DNA from: an uncultured Lachnospiraceae bacterium
GTDB taxonomy: Bacteria; Bacillota; Clostridia; Lachnospirales; Lachnospiraceae
Reading direction: 5' to 3'
Assembly: GCA_900553355.1 (NCBI GenBank)
Contig: USDK01000008.1
Coordinates: 1-59,893, forward strand
DNA length: 59,893 bases
Shown here: one piece after another, positions 44,392-51,956 of the stretch
How positions within the stretch are numbered: position 1 is the first letter of the stretch
Layout: each line of letters opens with the position of its first letter
Position numbers and translations under genes: made by a program
The notes under the pieces: generated by a model
The model's input: only the letters and a program-made list of their open reading frames with translations
Databases searched by the model: none
Told to the model about the DNA's origin: nothing

Positions 44392-45387
44392 ATGAAAGAG
44401 ATTAAGATTCAAGAAAATGAGGCCGGACAGAGGCTGGACAAGTTTTTAAAAAAATATATGAAGGAAGCTCCTGTCAGCTTTTTTTATAAGATGCTTCGGA
44501 AAAAGAATATCGTCCTGAATGGGAAAAAAGCGAACGGGAAAGAAATACTTCAGCCGCAGGATACGGTAAAGCTTTTTCTGGCGGAGGATACGATCCGGAA
44601 ATTTGCAGGGGAGGAAAAGGCGCAGACAGAAGGAAGGATTCCTCTGGATATTGTGTATGAGGACAAACAGATCCTTCTGCTGAACAAGCCCTCCGGTATG
44701 TTGTCCCAGAAAGCCAGAAAGACGGATGTGTCCATGGTGGAAGCACTTACTGCCTACCTGCTGGACAGTCATCAGATTACCCGGGAAGAGCTTCGGACCT
44801 TCCATCCGTCGATCTGCAACCGGCTGGACCGGAATACCAGCGGTCTTATGGCGGCGGGGAAGACTCTGGCGGCTCTGCAGAAGCTGGGAGAGGTTTTCAG
44901 GAACCGCTCAATTGAAAAGTGGTATCTGTGCATTGTAAAGGGATGTATCAGAGAAAAAGGACGGATCGAGGGCTTTCTGTCAAAGGATGAAAAAACCAAT
45001 ATGGTCCGGATCAATACAGACGGTGGAGACGCCGTCAAGACGGAATATGTTCCGGTGGCATGGAATCAGGAAATGACTCTTTTAAGTGTCCATCTGATTA
45101 CCGGCAAGACTCACCAGATCCGGGCGCATCTTGCCTCTGTCGGTCATCCTATCCTGGGAGATCCGAAATATGGGGATACAAGGTGGAATGAGACGTTCCG
45201 GAAAAATGGGAAAGTCCGTTCTCAGCTTCTCCATGCTTATTCACTGACCTTCCCGGAGATGGAAAATCCGCTGGATCATCTTTCCGGACAGACATATTAT
45301 GCAAAGGTTCCAAAGCAGTTTTGGAACATCATAGAGGAGACAAAATGGCAACATGGAATTCAAGAGGCCTTAGAGGTTCTACATTAG
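44392..45387 (+). CDS. RluA-family pseudouridine synthase
   Basis: A 331-residue protein with an N-terminal S4 domain (RLDKFLKKYM...KKNIVLNGKK) and the RluA catalytic domain with CNRLDRNTSGLMAAGKT and GKTHQIRAHLA. The ATG at 44392 follows AAAAGGAC. Family members modify 23S rRNA or tRNA; the target here is not certain. Its end overlaps recU by 43 bases. Confidence 0.93.
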   Translation: MKEIKIQENEAGQRLDKFLKKYMKEAPVSFFYKMLRKKNIVLNGKKANGKEILQPQDTVKLFLAEDTIRKFAGEEKAQTEGRIPLDIVYEDKQILLLNKPSGMLSQKARKTDVSMVEALTAYLLDSHQITREELRTFHPSICNRLDRNTSGLMAAGKTLAALQKLGEVFRNRSIEKWYLCIVKGCIREKGRIEGFLSKDEKTNMVRINTDGGDAVKTEYVPVAWNQEMTLLSVHLITGKTHQIRAHLASVGHPILGDPKYGDTRWNETFRKNGKVRSQLLHAYSLTFPEMENPLDHLSGQTYYAKVPKQFWNIIEETKWQHGIQEALEVLH

Positions 45388-45893
45388 AAGAGATGGTCAA
45401 CCGGACCAATGAATGGTATCTGGAAAAGGGACTGGCTCTGATCCAGAAAATTCCGACCCCCATCACGCCGGTCAGGATGGATAAGGAACATCGTCAGATC
45501 ACGCTGGCCTATTTTGACCAGCGAAGTACCGTTGACTATATCGGCGCTGTTCAGGGAATTCCGGTATGTTTCGATGCCAAGGAATGTGTGGCAGACACTT
45601 TTCCCCTGCAGAATATTCATGAGCACCAGGTTAATTTTATGAAGGCATTTGAAAAGCAGGAAGGGATTGCTTTTGTGCTGATTTACTATTCAACCAGAAA
45701 TATCCTTTATTATCTGCGCTTTCAGGAGCTGTATGTGTTCTGGAAACGGGCGGAAGAAGGGGGGAGAAAGAGTTTCCGGTTTGAGGAACTGGATCCGGCA
45801 TTCTTTCTGGAGCTTACAAGAGGATATTATATTCCATACCTGGATGCGCTGAACAGGGATCTTATGATCCGTGACCAGCTTGACAAAGAATAG
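45345..45893 (+). CDS. recU: Holliday junction resolvase RecU
   Basis: RecU cuts four-way junctions in Firmicutes recombination. The 182-residue product starts with NSRGLRGSTLEEM, and has the nuclease motif STVDYIGAV...CFDAKE and FVLIYYSTRNILYYL. GAGGAG precedes the ATG at 45345. In Bacillus recU is next to ponA; here it ends the RNA-modification unit, and its last codons carry the his promoter. Confidence 0.94.
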   Translation: MATWNSRGLRGSTLEEMVNRTNEWYLEKGLALIQKIPTPITPVRMDKEHRQITLAYFDQRSTVDYIGAVQGIPVCFDAKECVADTFPLQNIHEHQVNFMKAFEKQEGIAFVLIYYSTRNILYYLRFQELYVFWKRAEEGGRKSFRFEELDPAFFLELTRGYYIPYLDALNRDLMIRDQLDKE

Positions 45894-45908
45894 GAAAGTG
45901 CGTATAAT
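45880..45908 (+). promoter_or_regulatory. Perfect-consensus sigma-A promoter of the his operon
   Basis: TTGACA at 45880-45885 lies in the last codons of recU. TATAAT is at 45903-45908, with a spacer of exactly 17 bases. Transcription would begin near 45915 and leave a leader of about 58 bases before hisZ. That leader is too short for a full T-box. Confidence 0.85.
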
Positions 45909-45972
45909 TCAAAAAAGGTTTTAATATGGTAGCACACTAAAGTGATATAGATTGAAGATATACGGAGGATTT

Positions 45973-47226
45973 ATGAAAAAATTACTTCATACACCGGAAG
46001 GAGTCCGGGATATATACAATGTAGAATGCGGAAAGAAGCTGGCTCTGGAAGGACGGCTGAAAAAAGTTTTTCATATGTATGGGTATCATGATATCCAGAC
46101 CCCTACATTTGAATATTTTGACGTGTTCCGCAAAGAAATCGGGACGATATCTTCCAGAGAGTTATATAAGTTTTTTGACAAGGATGGGAACACGCTGGTG
46201 CTGAGACCGGACTTTACCCCGTCCATCGCCCGTGCGGCAGCCACCTTGTTTCAGGAGGAGACACTGCCGATCCGCTTATGCTATACAGGCAGCACCTTTG
46301 TGAATCATTCCAGCTATCAGGGACGCTTAAGGGAGACCACGCAGATGGGGGCAGAGCTTCTGGGCGATGATTCTCCGGAGGCCGATGCAGAGATGCTTGC
46401 GCTGGTCATCGAATCTATGCTGACCATCGGTCTGAAAGAATTTCAGCTGACTGTCAGCAATGTGGATTTTCTTCAGAGTCTGATCGAGGATGCTGCGCTG
46501 GATGAAGATGCGACAGAGAGGGTCCGCGAGCTGATCACCAACCGCAATTATTACGGTGTGGAAGAGTATCTGGACGGCATACAGGTAAAAAGAAGTTCCA
46601 GGGAAGCTTTTGCGGCACTGGGCGAGCTGCTTGGCGGCGTGGAGATCCTGGAACGGGCAAGAAATATCGCTCCTAATTCCAAGGGAGTGATGGCGCTTAA
46701 GCGGCTGGAGAAAATCTATGATATTCTGAAACTGTACGGAGTAGAAAAATTTGTCACTTTTGACCTGAGCATGACCGGGACTTATGGATATTATACAGGA
46801 ATTATTTTCCGGGGATATACCTATGGTACCGGAGACGCTATTGTCAAGGGCGGCCGCTATGACCACCTGGTTGAAAAATTCGGAAAACAGTCGGCCTCGA
46901 TCGGTTTTGCTATCGTTATCGATGAACTGATGAATGCATTGATCCGTCAGAAGATCCGTATCGTATATACCAGAAAAAATACAATTATTCTCTATGATGA
47001 GGGACGGTTAAGAGAGGCGGTTGCTCTGGCAAAGGATTTCCGGCGAAAAGCAAAGAATACAGAACTGATCAAAAAGTCCAGGGACAAGCTATTAGAGCAG
47101 TATGTGGAATATGGAAAAGAATATTATGCAGGCAGTCTGATCTATATCAAAAAGTCCGGAGAGATCACGATGATCAATCTGGTTACCGGAGAACAGAAGA
47201 CCTTAAGCAGTACGGATAGGAGTTAG
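45973..47226 (+). CDS. hisZ: ATP phosphoribosyltransferase regulatory subunit HisZ
   Basis: HisZ is a HisRS-like protein without tRNA charging activity that activates short-form HisG. The 417-residue product has TPEGVRDIYN at the start, class II motif 2-like LRPDFTPSIAR, and GGRYDHLVEKFG. The ATG at 45973 follows ACGGAGGATTT. It is the first gene of the his operon and lies next to a short HisG, as expected for the hetero-octameric enzyme. Confidence 0.95.
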   Translation: MKKLLHTPEGVRDIYNVECGKKLALEGRLKKVFHMYGYHDIQTPTFEYFDVFRKEIGTISSRELYKFFDKDGNTLVLRPDFTPSIARAAATLFQEETLPIRLCYTGSTFVNHSSYQGRLRETTQMGAELLGDDSPEADAEMLALVIESMLTIGLKEFQLTVSNVDFLQSLIEDAALDEDATERVRELITNRNYYGVEEYLDGIQVKRSSREAFAALGELLGGVEILERARNIAPNSKGVMALKRLEKIYDILKLYGVEKFVTFDLSMTGTYGYYTGIIFRGYTYGTGDAIVKGGRYDHLVEKFGKQSASIGFAIVIDELMNALIRQKIRIVYTRKNTIILYDEGRLREAVALAKDFRRKAKNTELIKKSRDKLLEQYVEYGKEYYAGSLIYIKKSGEITMINLVTGEQKTLSSTDRS

Positions 47227-47229
47227 GAC

Positions 47230-47871
47230 ATGAGATATCTGACATTTGCCCTTACCAAAGGGCGTCTGGCAAATCAGACAATGGAATTATTTGAAAAGAT
47301 CGGGATCAATTGTGAAGAAATGAAAGACAAAAGTTCCCGCCGGCTGATTTTTACAAATGAAGAACTGAAACTTAAGTTTTTCCTGGCCAAGGGCCCTGAT
47401 GTCCCCACTTATGTGGAATATGGAGCGGCGGATATCGGAGTGGCAGGAAAGGATACCATCCTGGAGGAAGGGCGAAAAGTCCATGAGGTTCTGGATCTCG
47501 GCTTCGGGAAATGCCGGATGTGTGTCTGCGGACATAAGGATGCGGCTCCGCTTCTGCAGCATCATGAGCTGATCCGGGTAGCGACGAAGTATCCTAACAT
47601 TGCCAAGGATTATTTTTATAATACCAAGCACCAGACGGTAGAAATCATCAAACTGAACGGTTCTATTGAGCTTGCGCCTATCGTAGGACTGTCGGAAGTG
47701 ATCGTAGACATTGTAGAGACCGGATCTACGTTAAAGGAAAACGGACTTAAGGTTCTTGAAGAGGTGTGTCCGCTGTCTGCGCGTATGATCGTAAATCCGG
47801 TGAGTCTTAGAATGGAAAATGACAGGATCAAGGAAATCCTGACCATGCTGAGAGCGCATGTGGCCATATAG
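47230..47871 (+). CDS. hisG: ATP phosphoribosyltransferase catalytic subunit HisG (short form)
   Basis: HisG joins ATP and PRPP in the first step of histidine synthesis. The 213-residue length shows the short form, which lacks the C-terminal regulatory domain and needs HisZ. Motifs include ALTKGRLANQTMELFEKIG, AADIGVAGKDTI and the PRPP loop DIVETGSTLKENGL. It starts three bases after hisZ. Confidence 0.96.
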   Translation: MRYLTFALTKGRLANQTMELFEKIGINCEEMKDKSSRRLIFTNEELKLKFFLAKGPDVPTYVEYGAADIGVAGKDTILEEGRKVHEVLDLGFGKCRMCVCGHKDAAPLLQHHELIRVATKYPNIAKDYFYNTKHQTVEIIKLNGSIELAPIVGLSEVIVDIVETGSTLKENGLKVLEEVCPLSARMIVNPVSLRMENDRIKEILTMLRAHVAI

Positions 47872-47907
47872 TGAAGGGAAATACAGAAGAAAGCGAGAGT
47901 GAATTCT

Positions 47908-49200
47908 ATGAGAATAATGAAGCTAGATAAGGAAACACGGAAGAATCTTCTGGAGGATCTGCTGAAGCGTAGTCCTAATCAGTACTCCGAATATGAGGAC
48001 AGTGTTTCGGAGATTCTGGAGCATGTCAGAAAGGAAAAAGATCAGGCTCTGTTTTCTTATACCAGAAAATTTGATCAGGCTGATATTTCAGAAGATAATA
48101 TCAAAGTAACAGCAGAAGAGATTGAAGAAGCATACCGCCTGGCAGACCCGACTTTGGTTGAGGTGATTCGAAAGGCTCTGAAAAATATCCGTTCTTATCA
48201 TGAGAAGCAGCTTCAGCGAAGCTGGTTTGACAGCCAGCCGGATGGAACGATTCTTGGTCAGAAGGTGACGCCTCTTCACAGAGTCGGCGTCTATGTTCCG
48301 GGAGGAAAGGCGGTGTACCCATCCTCAGTGTTGATGAATATCGTGCCGGCTAAAGTGGCGGGAGTAGATGAGATCGTCATGGTTACTCCGCCCGGCAAAG
48401 ATGGGAAGATTACGCCGAATACTCTGGTGGCAGCAAAAGAAGCTGGCGCAGATGTGATTTACAAGGTGGGAGGAGCCCAGGCCATAGGAGCGCTTGCCTA
48501 TGGGACGGAGAGCATTCCGAAGGTAGATAAGATCGTAGGCCCCGGCAATATCTATGTGGCATTGGCCAAAAAAGCCGTTTACGGACACGTCAGTATTGAT
48601 GCCATTGCAGGTCCAAGCGAGATTCTGGTGATTGCTGATGATACGGCAAATCCCAGATTTGTGGCTGCTGATCTTTTGTCGCAGGCGGAGCATGATGAAC
48701 TGGCCAGCGCCATCCTGGTGACCACCAGTATGGAACTGGCAAAGAAAGTTTCTGATGAGACGGACAACTTTTTAAAAGAACTGTCCCGGGCAGAGATTAT
48801 ACAGAAATCTCTGGATAATTATGGATATATTCTGGTGGCTGACACTATGGATGAAGCGATTGAAACGGCGAACGAGATTGCATCAGAACATCTGGAGATT
48901 CAGACAAGAAATCCTTATGATGTGATGACAAAGATCCGCAATGCAGGGGCAATCTTTATTGGTGAGTATTCCAGTGAGCCTTTGGGCGACTATTTTGCAG
49001 GTCCGAACCATGTACTGCCGACCAATGGGACCGCAAAATTCTTTTCTCCGCTTTCTGTAGATGATTTTATCAAAAAATCCAGCATCATTGCTTATTCACG
49101 GGATGCGCTGGAAAAAATCCATACAGACATTGAGGCGTTTGCAAAAGCAGAACAGTTGACTGCTCATGCAAATTCCATCCATGTCCGGTTTGAATCGTAA
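47908..49200 (+). CDS. hisD: Histidinol dehydrogenase
   Basis: HisD oxidises histidinol to histidine in the last two steps. The 430-residue product has VYVPGGKAVYPSSVLMN, VGPGNIYV, AGPSEILVIAD, LLSQAEHDELA and GPNHVLPTNGTAKF, covering the zinc and NAD sites. The ATG at 47908 is preferred; a GTG at 47899 and an ATG nine bases downstream are alternatives. Confidence 0.96.
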   Translation: MRIMKLDKETRKNLLEDLLKRSPNQYSEYEDSVSEILEHVRKEKDQALFSYTRKFDQADISEDNIKVTAEEIEEAYRLADPTLVEVIRKALKNIRSYHEKQLQRSWFDSQPDGTILGQKVTPLHRVGVYVPGGKAVYPSSVLMNIVPAKVAGVDEIVMVTPPGKDGKITPNTLVAAKEAGADVIYKVGGAQAIGALAYGTESIPKVDKIVGPGNIYVALAKKAVYGHVSIDAIAGPSEILVIADDTANPRFVAADLLSQAEHDELASAILVTTSMELAKKVSDETDNFLKELSRAEIIQKSLDNYGYILVADTMDEAIETANEIASEHLEIQTRNPYDVMTKIRNAGAIFIGEYSSEPLGDYFAGPNHVLPTNGTAKFFSPLSVDDFIKKSSIIAYSRDALEKIHTDIEAFAKAEQLTAHANSIHVRFES

Positions 49201-49216
49201 TTGGAGGTGACAAGAT

Positions 49217-49804
49217 ATGGACAGAACAGCAACATGTGCCAGAAAAACGAAAGAAACAGATATCACACTGACCCTGAATATCGATGGAACCGGGAAGACG
49301 GACATCGATACAGGAGTCGGATTCTTTGACCATATGCTGGACGGATTCGCAAGACACGGTCTTTTTGACCTGACCTTGAAGGTGAAAGGAGATCTGGAGG
49401 TAGACTGCCACCATACGATCGAAGATACCGGAATTGTGCTTGGCCAGGCAATCCGTGAGGCTCTTGGTGATAAGGCCGGAATCAGAAGGTTCGGACACAG
49501 TATTCTTCCCATGGACGAGACACTTGCGCTGTGTGCGGTAGATCTGTCGGGAAGAGCATATCTGAACTATGATGCGGCCTTTACAGTCCAAAGACTCGGA
49601 GAGATGGATACCGAGATGGTACATGAGTTTTTCTACGCAGTATCCAGTCATGGAATGATGAATCTGCATCTTCGGATTCTGGATGGAGAGAATAATCATC
49701 ATATGGCAGAGGCTTTATTTAAAAGCTTTGGAAGGGCACTCGACATGGCTGTCCAGGCAGAACCAAGGATCCAGGGAGCCTGGACCACAAAAGGAAGTTT
49801 GTAA
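49217..49804 (+). CDS. hisB: Imidazoleglycerol-phosphate dehydratase
   Basis: HisB removes water from imidazole glycerol phosphate. The 195-residue monofunctional product has DTGVGFFDHMLDGFARHG, DCHHTIEDTGI, and NNHHMAEALFK, whose histidines bind the metals. GGAGGTGACAAG precedes the ATG. No hisC, hisH, hisA or standalone hisF is in the cluster. Confidence 0.97.
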   Translation: MDRTATCARKTKETDITLTLNIDGTGKTDIDTGVGFFDHMLDGFARHGLFDLTLKVKGDLEVDCHHTIEDTGIVLGQAIREALGDKAGIRRFGHSILPMDETLALCAVDLSGRAYLNYDAAFTVQRLGEMDTEMVHEFFYAVSSHGMMNLHLRILDGENNHHMAEALFKSFGRALDMAVQAEPRIQGAWTTKGSL

Positions 49805-49822
49805 AGGAGAGATGGAGCCAAA

Positions 49823-51112
49823 ATGGTTGCAAGTTATAAAAGACTGATCCCCTGTATTCTGATCGCAGGGGGAAAAGCGGTAAAATGGTTCGATGACCGG
49901 ACGGTAGTGGCCGAGGATGTCATCGGACTGGCAAAATATTACAGTGATCACGGAGCAGATGAATTGATCGTGTTCGATCTGTCAGATTCTGACGAGGAGC
50001 ATGACGAGGCGATCGATCTTATGAAAAGGATGAACCGGATTATCCGGATTCCGATGATTGCCGGTGGAAATGTCAAGAGACAGGAAGATGTAAAAAAGAT
50101 CCTGTATGCAGGCGCTAAACGTGCCATTATCAATTTTTCCAAGCAGGACAGTCCGAAACTGATGGAGGACGCTGCCAAGAGATTTGGAAAAGAAAAGATT
50201 GCAGTGTCTCTGCATGATTTTGACGCACTCTTTAAGCATCAGCATAAAATTGAGGAATGTTGCGGAGAAATTGTTTTCATGCACCGGCTGGATCTGGATT
50301 CTGTCATGAACATCACAGATATCCCTTGTGTCATCGTGACAGATACGATGGAAGAGGATGAGCTTTATAAGATTTTGAAATGTCCGGGAGTGAAAGGATT
50401 GTCCGGCCAGTATGTCAGCCAGACTGATATGAATTTCCATGAATTTAAGGAAAAGTGTACGGCCAGGGACATCAAAATGACTTCATTTGAAAGTATTATG
50501 GAGTTTTCTCAGTTCCACACCAATGAACAAGGGCTGATCCCGGTGATCGTTCAGCATTTTAAGACGCAGGAGGTTCTGATGCTGGCCTACATGAATGAGG
50601 AGGCTTTTAACCAGACTATCAAGACCGGCCGGATGACTTATTACAGCCGGAGCCGTCAGACTCTCTGGGTAAAAGGCGAGACCAGCGGGCACTTCCAGTA
50701 TGTAAAATCACTGACCATTGACTGTGATCTGGACACGCTGCTTGCCAAGGTGGATCAGGTGGGGGCAGCCTGCCATACCGGAAATCCTACCTGCTTTTTC
50801 CAGCCTCTGGCCGGGACAGACTACGATGAGAATAATCCGTTGAAAATATTTGAATCGGTATATGGAACGATTCTGGACCGAAAGGAAAACCCTAAGGAGG
50901 GTTCTTACACCAACTACCTGTTTGATAAAGGAATCGATAAGATTTTGAAAAAAGTCGGAGAAGAGGCCACAGAAGTAGTAATCGCTGCAAAGAATCCGAA
51001 TCCGGAAGAAGTCAAATATGAACTGTCTGACTTCCTCTACCATGCTATGGTGCTGATGGTAGAAAAGGGAATCAGCTGGGAGGATATCATCAAGGAGCTG
51101 GCGGACCGGTAG
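49823..51112 (+). CDS. hisIE: HisIE bifunctional enzyme with degenerate HisF-like N-terminal domain
   Basis: A 429-residue fusion. Residues about 1-222 align with HisF/HisA TIM barrels (YKRLIPC, DELIVFD, IPMIAGGNV), but the two HisF catalytic Asp positions carry Leu13 and His131. Residues about 229-335 are the PRA cyclohydrolase HisI (TYYSRSRQTLWVKGETSG, ACHTGNPTCFF). Residues about 345-429 are PRA-ATP pyrophosphatase HisE (KVGEEATEVVIAAK, DFLYHAMVLM). HisI and HisE carry out steps two and three. The N-terminal domain is probably structural or regulatory. Confidence 0.92.
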   Translation: MVASYKRLIPCILIAGGKAVKWFDDRTVVAEDVIGLAKYYSDHGADELIVFDLSDSDEEHDEAIDLMKRMNRIIRIPMIAGGNVKRQEDVKKILYAGAKRAIINFSKQDSPKLMEDAAKRFGKEKIAVSLHDFDALFKHQHKIEECCGEIVFMHRLDLDSVMNITDIPCVIVTDTMEEDELYKILKCPGVKGLSGQYVSQTDMNFHEFKEKCTARDIKMTSFESIMEFSQFHTNEQGLIPVIVQHFKTQEVLMLAYMNEEAFNQTIKTGRMTYYSRSRQTLWVKGETSGHFQYVKSLTIDCDLDTLLAKVDQVGAACHTGNPTCFFQPLAGTDYDENNPLKIFESVYGTILDRKENPKEGSYTNYLFDKGIDKILKKVGEEATEVVIAAKNPNPEEVKYELSDFLYHAMVLMVEKGISWEDIIKELADR

Positions 51113-51158
51113 CATACATAAGTTTGTCACCGCATACGATATACAAGAGGTGATGAAC

Positions 51159-51467
51159 ATGGAAACGTCAGAAAAACGTAGAAGCAAGCTGTTGGAGCAG
51201 ACCAGATCTTTATATAGTGACAAGGGAAAGATACCGGCAGTACATCCGAGATATGGTGCTGCTTATCACAGTTTGTACGAGCAGGAAGAAGCGGCCGTGC
51301 CGAAAGGAACTTTTGGCATACGGCTGCTTCTTTGCTGTTTTTTGTTTACTTTTTTTGTGTCCCTGGACCGACAGGATCAGAAGGTGATGGATGTGGACAG
51401 CGATCAGATCCAGGAGGTCATTTCTCAGGATACAGACACAGATTTTTCCTGGCTTATTCCAGATTAA
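51159..51467 (+). CDS. Small single-pass membrane protein of unknown function
   Basis: A 102-residue protein with a basic N-terminal half, one hydrophobic helix (IRLLLCCFLFTFFVSL, about residues 55-70) and an acidic C-terminal tail. I do not recognise the family. AGAGGTG lies five bases before the ATG at 51159; two other in-frame starts lie just upstream. It follows the his operon by 46 bases and may be read through from it. Confidence 0.65.
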   Translation: METSEKRRSKLLEQTRSLYSDKGKIPAVHPRYGAAYHSLYEQEEAAVPKGTFGIRLLLCCFLFTFFVSLDRQDQKVMDVDSDQIQEVISQDTDTDFSWLIPD

Positions 51468-51470
51468 GCA

Positions 51471-51620
51471 GCTGATTGACGGTAACGTGAAAAATTTCTG
51501 CGAATAAGATCAGCGGTGCATTTGTAACTGTGGACAGGAAATTCTGGTAAACACCAGACATCTTGTCAGAGGGACCATAAAAGATTGTGGATGTGTAGGG
51601 AAAAAGACTGCCCACAGAGG
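51471..51620 (-). pseudogene. Possible remnant of an XRE-type HTH regulator
   Basis: On the - strand, about 50 codons ending near 51454 read SGVYQNFLSTVTNAPLILFA followed by an EIFHVTVNQLL segment. This resembles the last two helices of Cro/CI-type regulators (...LLKLAEFFHVSVDELL). No start codon, ribosome site or N-terminal HTH half is seen, and upstream the frame runs into unlike sequence. It could be chance; confidence is low. Confidence 0.25.
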
Positions 51621-51624
51621 AAAT

Positions 51625-51819
51625 GTGGCAGAAGATCTGACAGGACGAGTTTTCGGAACTCTTACTGTTTTGTACCGGACTGAGAACAGAAATGGAAGGA
51701 CTTGCTGGATGTGCCGGTGTAGCTGCGGAAATGAAAGAGCCGTCACCGCCCGTGATCTGAAAGCCGGAAAAGTGACAAGCTGCGGACAGAAAATCTGCAG
51801 AGACAGAATGAAGCAATAA
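51625..51819 (+). CDS. Small Cys-rich protein, resembling N-terminal module of HNH/AP2 mobile proteins
   Basis: A 64-residue protein starting with GTG (AGAGGA upstream). It has LTGRVFGTLTVLYRTENRNG, a CWMCRCSCGNE cluster and LKAGKVTSCG. This module is usually found at the N terminus of phage or homing-type HNH/AP2 proteins, where the cysteines probably bind zinc. Here it stands alone, so it may be a remnant or a small DNA-binding protein. It lies between conserved units and is the most accessory-looking gene of the window. Confidence 0.55.
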   Translation: MAEDLTGRVFGTLTVLYRTENRNGRTCWMCRCSCGNERAVTARDLKAGKVTSCGQKICRDRMKQ

Positions 51820-51825
51820 AATTTA

Positions 51826-51866
51826 GAGGGCTGATCCATGGAGACATGGCAGGCCCTCATTATATT
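51826..51866 (+). terminator. Hairpin after the small Cys-rich gene
   Basis: GAGGGC (51826-51831) pairs with GCCCTC (51853-51858), and inside it CCATG pairs with CATGG around GAGA. It is followed by ATTATATTT, a weak T tract. Confidence 0.5.
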
Positions 51867-51889
51867 TGGGGGATAGTCAAACATATTTA

Positions 51890-51919
51890 TTGATTTTGAG
51901 AAAAAAAACATGGTAAAAT
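51890..51919 (+). promoter_or_regulatory. Sigma-A-type promoter of the radical SAM gene
   Basis: TTGATT at 51890-51895, an 18-base spacer, and TAAAAT at 51914-51919 preceded by TGG (extended -10), about 38 bases before the start codon. Confidence 0.55.
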
Positions 51920-51956
51920 AAATATGTTTTACATTACAAAAAAGAGAGAGGGTTTT

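Noticed and set aside
45909..45972. T-box-like TGGTAGCAC in the his leader
   Set aside because: It only loosely resembles the T-box TGGNACCGCG bulge, and the leader of about 58 bases lacks room for the specifier stem and antiterminator.
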